64,000 nucleotides of DNA from Sediminitomix flava (lineage in GTDB: Bacteria > Bacteroidota > Bacteroidia > Cytophagales > Flammeovirgaceae), in contig NZ_QGDO01000002.1 in the NCBI RefSeq assembly GCF_003149185.1, positions 124,001 to 188,000 on the forward strand, in the 5' to 3' direction. Below the pieces are notes generated by a model. That model was not told the DNA's origin and ran no database searches. It saw nothing but the letters and a program-made list of their open reading frames with translations. This document shows positions 7,872 through 16,538 of this stretch, one piece after another. The position numbers and the translations under genes were made by a program. How positions within the stretch are numbered: position 1 is the stretch's first letter; the number at the start of each line of letters is the position of its first letter.

Positions 7872-9323
7872 ATGAGTGCAGATAAAGATACAGCAATCTT
7901 AGAAGAATTTACCTCAAAAGAATATGAGCACGGTTGGTCTGTTGACTTTGAGACAGACGAAGCGCCTAAAGGACTTAATGAGGAAATTATTCGTTTTATT
8001 TCTGCTAAGAAAAATGAGCCAGAATGGATGCTTGAATGGAGATTGAAAGCATTCCGTCACTGGAAAACCCTAGAAACTCCTGAATGGGCTAACGTTGATT
8101 TTGAAGACATCAACTACCAAGACATCATCTATTATTCTGCTCCTAAGCAAAAGATAGCACCTAAGTCTTTAGACGAGGTTGATCCTGAGTTAAGAGAAAC
8201 ATTCAAGAAATTAGGTATCTCTTTAGAAGAACAAAAAAGACTAACTGGTGTAGCCGTTGATGCCGTAATTGACTCGGTTTCTGTAGCGACTACATTTAAA
8301 GATAAATTAGGAGAGCTAGGAATTGTTTTCTGTTCATTCAGCGAAGCAGTTCAAGAACACCCAGAACTAGTAAAAAAATACTTGGGTTCTGTAGTTCCTG
8401 TAGCAGATAACTTCTTCTCAGCTTTAAACTCAGCAGTATTCTCAGACGGTTCATTCTGTTACATTCCTAAAGGAGTGAAATGTCCGATGGAATTGTCTAC
8501 TTACTTCCGTATTAACGCAGCAGGTACTGGACAATTTGAGCGTACGCTTATTGTTGCCGAAGAAGAGTCTTACGTTTCTTACTTGGAAGGATGTACAGCA
8601 CCTCAAAGAGATGAAAACCAACTTCACGCAGCAGTTGTGGAAATCTACGTACACAAAGATGCTGAAGTAAAATACTCTACGGTACAAAACTGGTATCCTG
8701 GTGATGCTGAAGGAAAAGGTGGTGTATATAACTTTGTGACTAAGAGAGGTATTTGTGCTGGAGACAATGCAAAACTTTCTTGGACTCAAGTAGAAACAGG
8801 TTCTGCCGTAACTTGGAAGTACCCATCATGTATCTTAAAAGGAGATAACTCTATTGGAGAATTCTACTCAGTTGCTGTTACAAACAACATGCAGCAAGCA
8901 GATACAGGTACTAAAATGATTCACCTTGGTAAGAATACAAAGTCAAGAATTGTATCTAAAGGGGTTTCAGCTGGTAAATCTCAAAACTCATACAGAGGTC
9001 TAGTGAAAGTTTCAAAGAGAGCTGAAGGAGCTCGTAACTTCTCACAATGTGATTCTCTTCTAATGGGTGATCAATGTGGAGCACATACCTTCCCTTATAT
9101 CGAGATTGACAACAAAACAGCTCAAGTAGAGCACGAGGCTACAACTTCAAAAATTGGAGAAGACCAAATCTTCTACTGTAACCAAAGAGGTATCGATACA
9201 GAGCAAGCAGTTGCACTTATCGTAAATGGTTATTGTAAAGAAGTATTGAACAAACTTCCAATGGAGTTTGCTGTTGAAGCTCAAAAACTTCTAGCACTTA
9301 GCTTAGAAGGTTCAGTAGGATAA
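7872..9323 (+). CDS. sufB: Fe-S cluster assembly scaffold SufB
   Basis: Scaffold subunit of the SufBCD complex that builds Fe-S clusters in the cytosol. At 483 residues it has full length and the family hallmarks: [14 protein letters not shown] with Cys402 (matching the sulfur-accepting cysteine of E. coli SufB) and EHEATTSKI, followed by FYCNQRGI. An exact -7 box precedes it and a very strong terminator follows within 60 bp, so it is transcribed alone. That is unusual: sufC, sufD and sufS normally follow sufB in the same operon and none is in this window. The gene appears intact, so the other subunits are expected elsewhere in the genome. Confidence 0.95.
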   Translation: MSADKDTAILEEFTSKEYEHGWSVDFETDEAPKGLNEEIIRFISAKKNEPEWMLEWRLKAFRHWKTLETPEWANVDFEDINYQDIIYYSAPKQKIAPKSLDEVDPELRETFKKLGISLEEQKRLTGVAVDAVIDSVSVATTFKDKLGELGIVFCSFSEAVQEHPELVKKYLGSVVPVADNFFSALNSAVFSDGSFCYIPKGVKCPMELSTYFRINAAGTGQFERTLIVAEEESYVSYLEGCTAPQRDENQLHAAVVEIYVHKDAEVKYSTVQNWYPGDAEGKGGVYNFVTKRGICAGDNAKLSWTQVETGSAVTWKYPSCILKGDNSIGEFYSVAVTNNMQQADTGTKMIHLGKNTKSRIVSKGVSAGKSQNSYRGLVKVSKRAEGARNFSQCDSLLMGDQCGAHTFPYIEIDNKTAQVEHEATTSKIGEDQIFYCNQRGIDTEQAVALIVNGYCKEVLNKLPMEFAVEAQKLLALSLEGSVG

Positions 9324-9349
9324 GAAATAGTTATTCTAAAGATATATTC

Positions 9350-9384
9350 AAAGGGTTTCTCTGCTTACAGAGAAACCCTTTTTT
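9350..9384 (+). terminator. Terminator of sufB
   Basis: A perfect 14-bp stem (9350-9363 with 9368-9381) around the loop CTTA is followed by a T-run. It closes the sufB transcript before the next gene at 9407. Confidence 0.92.
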
Positions 9385-9406
9385 AGTATTCTGTTGTTTC
9401 TAAGTA

Positions 9407-9835
9407 ATGGAAGCTAACAGAAAAAACAACTCATACGACCCTACTTTCGATATGTTCATTGGCTCACACTTGAGCATGATCGGTATTTTATTTTTCTCAT
9501 TTGCCTTTATTGCTGAAACGACGGACCCATTTACTGTTGGTAGTCTTTCTATTGTAGGCGGTACTTTATTTTTTGGTGCAACTAAACTTTTACATCGTAC
9601 CTATCAAAAAGTTTGTGGCTTGGAAAGAATAGAAAAGGAAAGAATAAAAAAATATATCTTAAACCGTTTTGGAAATGATTCTTCTATTTCGATATCTGAA
9701 TCGGAGCTATTAGAAAATTATGAAGGAGATGCCTGTTTCTTCAGAGAAGTTTTAGATCAGTTGAGTCGACAAGGAAGACTTTGGGTTCATAAATCAAAGA
9801 AGAATCAACGATTTTATAGAGCATTTCAGGCTTAA
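9407..9835 (+). CDS. Small membrane protein of unknown function
   Basis: 142 residues. Two hydrophobic helices (about 17-37 and 43-60) are followed by a charged cytosolic part; its last 50 residues (SESELLENYEGDACFF, LDQLSRQGRLWVHKSKK) resemble a small winged-helix-like fold, but I cannot name a family. It begins right after the sufB terminator, so it needs its own promoter or read-through. Its stop codon lies only 2 bp from that of the convergent gene on the other strand. Likely real: the composition is normal and the hydrophobic pattern is coherent. Confidence 0.6.
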   Translation: MEANRKNNSYDPTFDMFIGSHLSMIGILFFSFAFIAETTDPFTVGSLSIVGGTLFFGATKLLHRTYQKVCGLERIEKERIKKYILNRFGNDSSISISESELLENYEGDACFFREVLDQLSRQGRLWVHKSKKNQRFYRAFQA

Positions 9836-9837
9836 AT

Positions 9838-11817
9838 CTATAATTTATACATGACTTGGAAATCGAATGAGTGTTTATTGCTTCCTTCCCTCAATTCATT
9901 TCCAGTCCCTATTTCAGTTCTATCAAAGAAATTTGTGTTGGCATACTTCAACCAGCATCGAAATTTTTTATTGAATTTATAACAAACTACTAGAGCCGTG
10001 CGAAACCCATTCCCATAATAATTCTCAAAACTATATTGATAAAGCATACTTGGCTCCCACAAATAGAAACGAACATCATAAGCTTCAGAATTATAATAAG
10101 CCAACCTAAGATCGAACTGAAATTTTCGCCATTTATATCTGACATCCTGAGCTAAAAGTACTCCATAAATATTTTCTTGCTGAGATTGCCATTTCCCTGC
10201 TAAATGAGAATTAAGAATGAGATTTTCTCTACTCTCATTCCTGTAATTTAACCTAATATATAACCTTTCCCTGAACACTAAAGAGGACACTTCCGATAAA
10301 TATTCATTGAATTCTTGATAGCTCAAACGAAATTGAAGAAGGTGATTTGTCTGCACTTCCCAATTCACTTTTAAGAAAAAGTCTGAGCCATTTTCTGTTT
10401 GTAGGTCATATTTTTTAAGCCAAGGAAATTTATAAAGATCAAAGTAAAGAAAACCCTCTAAATGCTTACGAGGCCTCCAAAATAAGGTCGTATATGTTCC
10501 TTGTTCATTCTGAATACTTGAATTTTTAGACAGACTCCCACCATAAAAGGAATGAAATGATGGAGAATAATCCCTATGTAAAACGCCCAATTGAAAGCTT
10601 CTAGAAAAACTATGAATCAAACTACCAGAAAAAGCCCATGCATTTGAAGATGAGTAAGCTACCTCAGCTTTTAAACTCATACTTTGATAATTCCCTTTTA
10701 AGTCTACGCTCCCTAAATGATTATTGATACCACTAAAATCTTTTGTATCTGAAAAATCTTTAGCAACAACTAGAGAGTCTGAAAATGATTGGTACAAATA
10801 TGTTCCTCCAAGTGTAAGCTTATCTTCAACAAACCCCTTCTCAAAATGAACCCCAAAAATCCTCTCGGTTAATTTATCTTTTTTATCAAGTTCACCTTCA
10901 GTCCTATGCAATCCATTATCTGAAATTCGGAAACCCAAATCATATTCTACAGCATCTAGCTTCCTTATAGAAACAAATGGTATGAATTCGACTCCTTTCC
11001 ATTTGAAATTACTTGTAACACCACTTAAATAATTATATTCTAAGGCACTTGTAAATGGATATATTTTCTGATCATTAGGAAAAATCGCTTGAATAGGGTC
11101 TGCGGAAGGTGATAATCTGAAACCACCTCCCATCACCAAGCCTTGACCAAATCTGAGTTGATAATTCCCAAAAGTCACATTCTTAAAAGCACCAATCCTA
11201 TCTAGTTGTACTCCCCCAGATGCAAAATCAAAACCTTTTTCACCAGCATCTTTTTCAAAAAGTAGATGTAACTTATATTTTTCAGAAACTTGGCTTCTAA
11301 ATCTCGTTTGCCACTTCCAAGGACTTCCTATGTACTTTGCATCAGTCTCGGAATTACTTTCATAACCCTTTGCCTTAGGAAAGACAATGCCTGCTCTTGC
11401 TACCACATAATGATTCCCTTGCTCCTTTACATTCACTTTCTGTAAACTTACTTTTTGTTCAAATGCTAGATAAGGTCTAATACGTCTCAACACTTGTAAA
11501 TCAAAAGATGAAAGTTGCTGAAGCTCATAAATTGAGTTATAAAATCCATACTTTTTTCGATGGTTTAGAATCTCTTCAATTTGTTCATTATCCAGAAAAA
11601 AGAGTTTTGACAATTCTTCTTTTGTTGCATAATTGATTTGAATTGGATGCTCTTTTAGGTCAGCCAATTCATTCATCAAGATTTCGACATTTAAAACACC
11701 TTCTTCATTCTCGATATTTTCACTTAAATCTTCAAATGAGTGCTCTAGACTTTGTGCTATCAGGAAACTAGGAAATAAAAATGAAATGGTTAACAGAAGT
11801 ATTCTAGTATATTTCAT
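9838..11817 (-). CDS. Helix-hairpin-helix protein with C-terminal outer-membrane barrel
   Basis: 659 residues with a signal peptide ending FLIAQ. Residues about 60-120 hold ComEA-like helix-hairpin-helix repeats (EELSKLFFLDNEQIEEILNHR and IYELQQLSSFDLQVLRRIRPYL regions). The remaining 500 residues are rich in alternating aromatic strands typical of a beta-barrel. This HHH-plus-barrel arrangement is a known but uncharacterised Bacteroidota family. The HHH part would face the periplasm and could contact DNA or protein; that is inference. The gene is coupled to its upstream partner: the partner's TAA stop is followed at once by this ATG. No terminator was seen before the convergent gene. Confidence 0.72.
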   Translation of the reverse strand: MKYTRILLLTISFLFPSFLIAQSLEHSFEDLSENIENEEGVLNVEILMNELADLKEHPIQINYATKEELSKLFFLDNEQIEEILNHRKKYGFYNSIYELQQLSSFDLQVLRRIRPYLAFEQKVSLQKVNVKEQGNHYVVARAGIVFPKAKGYESNSETDAKYIGSPWKWQTRFRSQVSEKYKLHLLFEKDAGEKGFDFASGGVQLDRIGAFKNVTFGNYQLRFGQGLVMGGGFRLSPSADPIQAIFPNDQKIYPFTSALEYNYLSGVTSNFKWKGVEFIPFVSIRKLDAVEYDLGFRISDNGLHRTEGELDKKDKLTERIFGVHFEKGFVEDKLTLGGTYLYQSFSDSLVVAKDFSDTKDFSGINNHLGSVDLKGNYQSMSLKAEVAYSSSNAWAFSGSLIHSFSRSFQLGVLHRDYSPSFHSFYGGSLSKNSSIQNEQGTYTTLFWRPRKHLEGFLYFDLYKFPWLKKYDLQTENGSDFFLKVNWEVQTNHLLQFRLSYQEFNEYLSEVSSLVFRERLYIRLNYRNESRENLILNSHLAGKWQSQQENIYGVLLAQDVRYKWRKFQFDLRLAYYNSEAYDVRFYLWEPSMLYQYSFENYYGNGFRTALVVCYKFNKKFRCWLKYANTNFFDRTEIGTGNELREGSNKHSFDFQVMYKL

Positions 11818-12648
11818 TTAGAATTTGAGTTTAGAAAAAGAAGTAGATAGGCTAAGTTGGTGGCTTGTTTTCAAAAAAGGATGAGTGATTAAAGCATAAG
11901 CAACATTTACTTTCTTCAAAAAAATACTCCAGCCAAAATGATACTTCGAAGGCTTATTAGAATAACCAGTTCTTATGATAACAGCTTCTGAAAGTTGAAA
12001 CTCTCCTCCAAAATTGAAGAACATTTGTTGGTCTGAACGGTAAGCAATCTTGGGTTGTAAAATGATATTATCAGTTGGCTTTAGTCCCAATCCAAAATGA
12101 ATTGATGAATAGAATTCACTTTGAATAAAAGAATCTAAATTTGCTTTGGGTGTATTAAAAGTGAAATTCTTAACAAGAAGTTGAGCCTCTACAAATGAAG
12201 AAAGTGGTAAGCTAACAGAGGCATCAAAACTATACGAGAGTTGATTAATCCATTCTCTAACATGAAATTGTACCAAATTAGACTGAATACCAATTGAAAC
12301 ATTTCCAAGCAGTTGAGACCACCCTATTGTAATCAGCTGTTCATTATATAAGCCATCACCAAACCTGTGAAGCCCCACACCTATCGCATTGTCCTTGAGT
12401 GGATAAATGATTGAAAGTTGAGAACTCTGAAACCCTAGTTGCTGATACAACAGAGAGGTAGAAACACCTATTTGTACTCCATTTAGCCTAGATACTTGAG
12501 ATAAATTGTGGAAAACAGCCCAAACATTTTTATTACTCAAAGCTGAAAATCCCATTCCACTACTCTCTGCACCTGCATTTATTTCATATTGTTGAGCGAA
12601 AATGTAAGAAGACCACAAAAGAAAAATAGTAAGAAAGAGTGGTCGCAT
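11818..12648 (-). CDS. PorV/PorQ-like or FadL-like outer-membrane barrel protein
   Basis: 276 residues, signal peptide ending in YIFAQ, then AGAESSGMGFSAL and NVWAVFHNLSQVSRL, the type of N-terminus seen in PorV/PorQ and related Bacteroidota barrels where an early Asn/Pro-rich turn follows a Gly-rich strand. The rest shows regular amphipathic strands and ends with a phenylalanine. It is the first gene of a two-gene operon with the HHH-barrel protein; stop and start abut as TAAATG, implying translational coupling and fixed stoichiometry. Direct evidence for type IX secretion function is lacking. Confidence 0.6.
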   Translation of the reverse strand: MRPLFLTIFLLWSSYIFAQQYEINAGAESSGMGFSALSNKNVWAVFHNLSQVSRLNGVQIGVSTSLLYQQLGFQSSQLSIIYPLKDNAIGVGLHRFGDGLYNEQLITIGWSQLLGNVSIGIQSNLVQFHVREWINQLSYSFDASVSLPLSSFVEAQLLVKNFTFNTPKANLDSFIQSEFYSSIHFGLGLKPTDNIILQPKIAYRSDQQMFFNFGGEFQLSEAVIIRTGYSNKPSKYHFGWSIFLKKVNVAYALITHPFLKTSHQLSLSTSFSKLKF

Positions 12649-12988
12649 AAAAAGGGTTAATCGGTTAAATACTCATTTATTGAATGTAGATAAACGATTG
12701 ATAAATAGCTTCAATAAATAGAATAATACTGAAAGGGGTTACATAAGATATTTATATACTTCTATTCTCTGAGATGAAGATAAAATCTACAATCTTTATG
12801 ATTTTATATTTTTCGCTTTCTAGCGACTTACTAACATGTAATATTATTCTAAGAATGTCTTTGATCCATAGAAAGATATAATGTGTTTTTTCTAATCTCT
12901 TCAGTGAATGATACTGCCATTTTTTATCTTTTCATTGTCTTAGAAAGAAACAAAATGCTATTGCTAAACCCACAACTCACTATTCTTT
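12649..12988. other. Divergent promoter region
   Basis: 340 bp between two divergent units (barrel operon leftward, CsgG-like operon rightward). It is AT-rich. A 67-codon frame at 12883-13086 overlaps the CsgG-like gene in another frame and is not convincing. No clear terminator or RNA gene was seen. Confidence 0.45.
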
Positions 12989-14746
12989 ATGAAATCGTTT
13001 CTGCTCAGTATATGGCTCATACTTTTTACACCTATCATTCTTCTTGCCCAACAACAAGAATTAAGAGTTGTTGTACAGCCTTTTAAAGGTTTAAAATCTT
13101 CAAATGCTCAAAAATATCAGCAGCTTACAGCACAGCTAACTGAAAACTTGATTAGCACCGGCAAATTTGAGGTTCTAAACCGAGATAAAGCTACTTGGGA
13201 GAAAATAGAAGAAGAAATTGCTTTACAAGAATTTGTTGATCAGACTACTCAAATAGAACTCTCAAAACTTGTAGGAGCTTCTCATTTTATAGAAACAAAC
13301 ATCACAAAAGAACAAACACAATATATTCCAGCAGAGAAAGATCAATCAAATAACATCGTTTACCCATCTTCATACAGAGCCAATGTTGGGGCTTCATTAC
13401 AAATCTTAGATATAGAAAAAGGTACTTACTTAACTTCCATTGATGCCACAGCATCTGCAAATGCGAGATCAAGAAGCGCTGCATTACAAAATGCGCTCAA
13501 TATTTTGGTAAATGATTTGAGTGTCAAATTAAGTAAGAAGTTCTTGATTACAGCTCAAATTCTTCATCATCTTGACGGTCAGAAATTAGTGATCGACAAG
13601 GGGAGTCAGTCGGGTGTGCATCAACATATGTGGTTTGATATCTATGAAGCTTCAGATGTAGAAGCCTACCCAAAAGTAAAAGCAAAAGTAAAAGTAATCA
13701 GTAGCGAAAGTCAGACCTCATTAGTAAAACTTAGAGAGGGTGTCATAAATAAAAAAGGGGATTACATTCTGAAGGAAAGTATCCATGTAGTAGAAAAAGA
13801 GCGAGGTTTTGTGGAGAAAAAATCTTTTGATAAAATCTATATGGATGCAGGGAAAGATCTGGGTATAAGAGCTGGAGACAAGTTTGTAGTTCAGAAAGAA
13901 ATTGTAAAAAAAGGACTCAACAGAGAGTTTAGTGTTCAGAAAAATATTGGCAAAATTCACATCGAAAAGGTCGGTGAAGATTATGCTGAAGGGAGAATTA
14001 TTGAAGGTATTTACAGAGTGAAAAAAGGGATGAAACTCATTCAAGCTGATTTCCCTATGCACAGATGGAACATTGGTTTTTCATATGGGATACCATTAAA
14101 TATTTCAGTAAATGCGAATCCTACTCAAGTAACAGAATACACTTTCAGTAATACTAAAAACGATAATATAGTTGTTACCAATGACTTTATTGAAGACTAT
14201 GAAGCGCTAGATGAAACCCAAGTTTCGAACTACAGGTTGTTTTTTTATTGGGAATCTCTAAAATCTAGAAATGCTTTTGGACTGGTTACAGATATGTATC
14301 AGATTGGTCAAAATAGTAGTACTGATTTTAGATCATGGTCTGTTGCACTTAGTTTAAAAAGACGTTATGGTCTCATTCCCGAATTTTTATTCTTGTATCC
14401 AAAAGCAAATGCTGGAATTGGATGGATTTCTCACAGGCTTCCCGATGATATTCTCAATGATATCACATCCAATGAGACCAACAGAATGTACAGTGTATCA
14501 TTTAGTGGAGAAGCAGGTGTTGAATGCCAAGTGAAATTTGGACATATTTCTCTATTTGCAGATGCTTCATACCGTTTTACAAGTTTCAAATCTTGGAAAT
14601 ATTCTTATTCTGAAACAATCTACTCTTCTGGTGACGATGATGAAGATAAAATTAGGACTTATAATCTTCCCGATAACTTTGTCCCTTACCCAGAAATCGA
14701 TTTATCTTCTTTCTATTTAAATCTTGGACTCATCATTAAAATTTAA
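12989..14746 (+). CDS. CsgG-like periplasmic protein with C-terminal barrel region
   Basis: 585 residues with a signal peptide ending ILLAQ. Residues about 25-190 resemble the CsgG/LpoB-type domain: VVVQPFKGL, ENLISTGKFEVLNRDK and SKLVGASHFIETNI match the fold's strand-helix pattern. The middle (about 190-350) holds two or three repeated beta modules around QSGVHQHMWFDIY and LGIRAGDKFVVQ. The last 230 residues have barrel-like strands. No lipobox is seen, unlike true CsgG lipoproteins, and no curli (csgA/B/E/F) gene is nearby. The next gene starts 5 bp after the stop. A role at the outer membrane or in envelope assembly is inferred. Confidence 0.65.
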   Translation: MKSFLLSIWLILFTPIILLAQQQELRVVVQPFKGLKSSNAQKYQQLTAQLTENLISTGKFEVLNRDKATWEKIEEEIALQEFVDQTTQIELSKLVGASHFIETNITKEQTQYIPAEKDQSNNIVYPSSYRANVGASLQILDIEKGTYLTSIDATASANARSRSAALQNALNILVNDLSVKLSKKFLITAQILHHLDGQKLVIDKGSQSGVHQHMWFDIYEASDVEAYPKVKAKVKVISSESQTSLVKLREGVINKKGDYILKESIHVVEKERGFVEKKSFDKIYMDAGKDLGIRAGDKFVVQKEIVKKGLNREFSVQKNIGKIHIEKVGEDYAEGRIIEGIYRVKKGMKLIQADFPMHRWNIGFSYGIPLNISVNANPTQVTEYTFSNTKNDNIVVTNDFIEDYEALDETQVSNYRLFFYWESLKSRNAFGLVTDMYQIGQNSSTDFRSWSVALSLKRRYGLIPEFLFLYPKANAGIGWISHRLPDDILNDITSNETNRMYSVSFSGEAGVECQVKFGHISLFADASYRFTSFKSWKYSYSETIYSSGDDDEDKIRTYNLPDNFVPYPEIDLSSFYLNLGLIIKI

Positions 14747-14751
14747 GTCTT

Positions 14752-16095
14752 ATGAAACGATTCATTGCATGCTTCTTCTTATTGAGTCTATATTTTACAT
14801 CATTTGCTCAAAGACCAAATTGGAGTTACCATCATCAGAGAGAAAAGCTGTTTCCAAAAGCAAAGTTTCTGATAGGCTTTTATCAAGTACCAATGGAAAC
14901 TTTTGAACAAGAGAAAATGCAGTCATTAGAGCAATTGGCGAAAACTGCACTTATAGAAAATGTTAGAGTAAATGTTCAAAGTGTGAGTACACTCAAAGAA
15001 AGAAGTTTTAATGATGAACTAGACACTTATTTTGGCAGTGACAGCAGAGTAAATGCTGAACTAGAATTAAGTGGCCTTCAAATTGAAAGTTATTTCAATA
15101 AGTTTGACAAAGAAGCCTATGCTCTAGCCTATGTAGAGCGTAAAAAACTTATAGACTTTTACAGCGGACTACTAAACCGAGGATTAAAAAAAGGAAGTAC
15201 AAATAATAATGAAATTCGTATGAATTTGGTTGATGGTGAAGTTGGTACAGCCTTAAAATGGTATAGTGAAAATGTAGCCATTTATATCAAAAATAAAGAA
15301 TACACTTCCATTTTAAATGGTCTTGGTGTATTTGGAGAACTCTTACCCACTTCCGAATTTGACGTCTTCGAACAAGAATTATTTAGCCTTCATTCATTCT
15401 TTTCAAAAAGGTTAAAACTGACTTCTATTCCAAAAACAAACACTCAAAATCACCTAGGTGCTCAACTTAATTATGAAGGTGAAAAGGTTGAAGGGGTAAA
15501 AATTAAATTTCAGAATCTACTAGATAGCACGAGATCGTTTCTCACAAATAATGAGGGAAATGCTGTCATTCCTAAAAAGCATGTTCCAGTTCAGAACATT
15601 TTCCAACTCCATGCAGAAATAGACATTTGGGCAGAGCTCCCTGAAAAACTCCAAAACCGTTACCACAGTAAAGCCAAATCACTATCATTCCAAAGCCTTC
15701 ATAAAGAAATTAGGGTTATTGAGGCTCAAGTCTATATCAAAAGTATCGAATATAGTTTGGGAGAAAAGCAATCACAGTCATTAATAGAAGCTCACCTTAA
15801 AGACTTACTAGCACTTAAAGGCTATGTTTTTACCGATTCTCCTCAATCTGCGGACTATGTGATTACAATTAATGCTGAAAGCGAAAAAGGACGTAGTATG
15901 TACGGACGTTATGTGAGCTATGCCGATGTGAGTGTAAGTGTAGAAGATTCAGAAAACGGATTAGAACTTTACCAAAATAAATACCCAGAAATCAGAGGAG
16001 TCGGGCGTTCATATCAGAATGCAGGCAGGTTGGCTTTAGAAAATGTACTACCTGACCTCAGTAAAGATATTTTAAAAACAATAAAAGGAGAATAG
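14752..16095 (+). CDS. LPP20-like secreted protein
   Basis: 447 residues with a signal peptide ending TSFAQ. Residues about 35-140 match the LPP20-type pattern (FLIGFYQV, then a long helix, VNVQSVSTLKERSF, and EAYALAYVERKKLIDFY). A C-terminal domain (about 330-440) contains QSADYVITINAESEKGRS and RSYQNAGRLALENVLPDL. There is no lipobox. It directly follows the CsgG-like gene (5-bp gap), a pairing also known from other genomes where CsgG-like and LPP20-like proteins occur together. Function unknown. Confidence 0.6.
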   Translation: MKRFIACFFLLSLYFTSFAQRPNWSYHHQREKLFPKAKFLIGFYQVPMETFEQEKMQSLEQLAKTALIENVRVNVQSVSTLKERSFNDELDTYFGSDSRVNAELELSGLQIESYFNKFDKEAYALAYVERKKLIDFYSGLLNRGLKKGSTNNNEIRMNLVDGEVGTALKWYSENVAIYIKNKEYTSILNGLGVFGELLPTSEFDVFEQELFSLHSFFSKRLKLTSIPKTNTQNHLGAQLNYEGEKVEGVKIKFQNLLDSTRSFLTNNEGNAVIPKKHVPVQNIFQLHAEIDIWAELPEKLQNRYHSKAKSLSFQSLHKEIRVIEAQVYIKSIEYSLGEKQSQSLIEAHLKDLLALKGYVFTDSPQSADYVITINAESEKGRSMYGRYVSYADVSVSVEDSENGLELYQNKYPEIRGVGRSYQNAGRLALENVLPDLSKDILKTIKGE

Positions 16096-16173
16096 TTTAC
16101 ATAATACTTAAATACAGGGAAACAGTTTGCCTTTAGCATTGTTAGTTAATTGTAACCCTTTTATGTAGTAGTT

Positions 16174-16470
16174 ATGTACAAAGAATCTTACCTGCCTGTA
16201 GGTTGCGACTTTTATGATGAACTTACAGCACTTTCATTCAAAAAAGAAAATTTGAAAATCTTTTTCTTCAACGAGAAAAATGAAGTGGATGAAGCAAAGG
16301 GCTTATTGACCGATATCCTCACACTTCAGAAGGAAGAATTTGCTCAAGTTGGAGATCAAAAAGTAAGGCTAGACAAAATGATCACTATTAATGGTCGTCC
16401 TGGACCTGCTTATGAAGAATATGACAGTTACGCCAATGCTTGCCTAAGTTGCCAATTAGGCTACGAATAG
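16174..16470 (+). CDS. Rof-like (Rho-binding antiterminator family) protein
   Basis: 98 residues. The start YLPVGCDFYDELTAL and the later block VGDQKVRLDKMITI match the pattern of the Rof/YaeO family (Tyr-x-Pro-x-x-Cys-x-x-Tyr-Asp near the N-terminus and Arg-Leu-Asp-x-Ile at the end of the small beta-barrel). E. coli Rof binds Rho and blocks termination. The C-terminal tail here carries two extra cysteines (ACLSCQLGYE). It lies 78 bp after the LPP20-like gene and may be read from the same promoter. A shared two-way terminator separates it from the convergent helicase gene. Assignment is from the motif pattern only. Confidence 0.6.
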   Translation: MYKESYLPVGCDFYDELTALSFKKENLKIFFFNEKNEVDEAKGLLTDILTLQKEEFAQVGDQKVRLDKMITINGRPGPAYEEYDSYANACLSCQLGYE

Positions 16471-16487
16471 AAATTCTACCCAAAGAA

Positions 16488-16519
16488 AAAGTCATCCTCA
16501 ATTTAACAAGGATGACTTT
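16488..16519. terminator. Bidirectional terminator between rof-like gene and rhlE
   Basis: Perfect 11-bp stem AAAGTCATCCT (16488-16498) with AGGATGACTTT (16509-16519). On the - strand it is followed by TTTTTC; on the + strand by a weaker TTTCTTACTTTTT. It serves both convergent genes. Confidence 0.82.
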
Positions 16520-16538
16520 CTTACTTTTTATAAACGTA

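Noticed and set aside
7624-7896. 90-codon - strand frame overlapping the start of sufB
   Set aside because: Phenylalanine/serine-rich shadow of AT-rich DNA and overlaps the sufB promoter and start.
12883-13086. 67-codon frame overlapping the CsgG-like gene start
   Set aside because: Out of frame with a clear signal-peptide-bearing gene; low-complexity composition.
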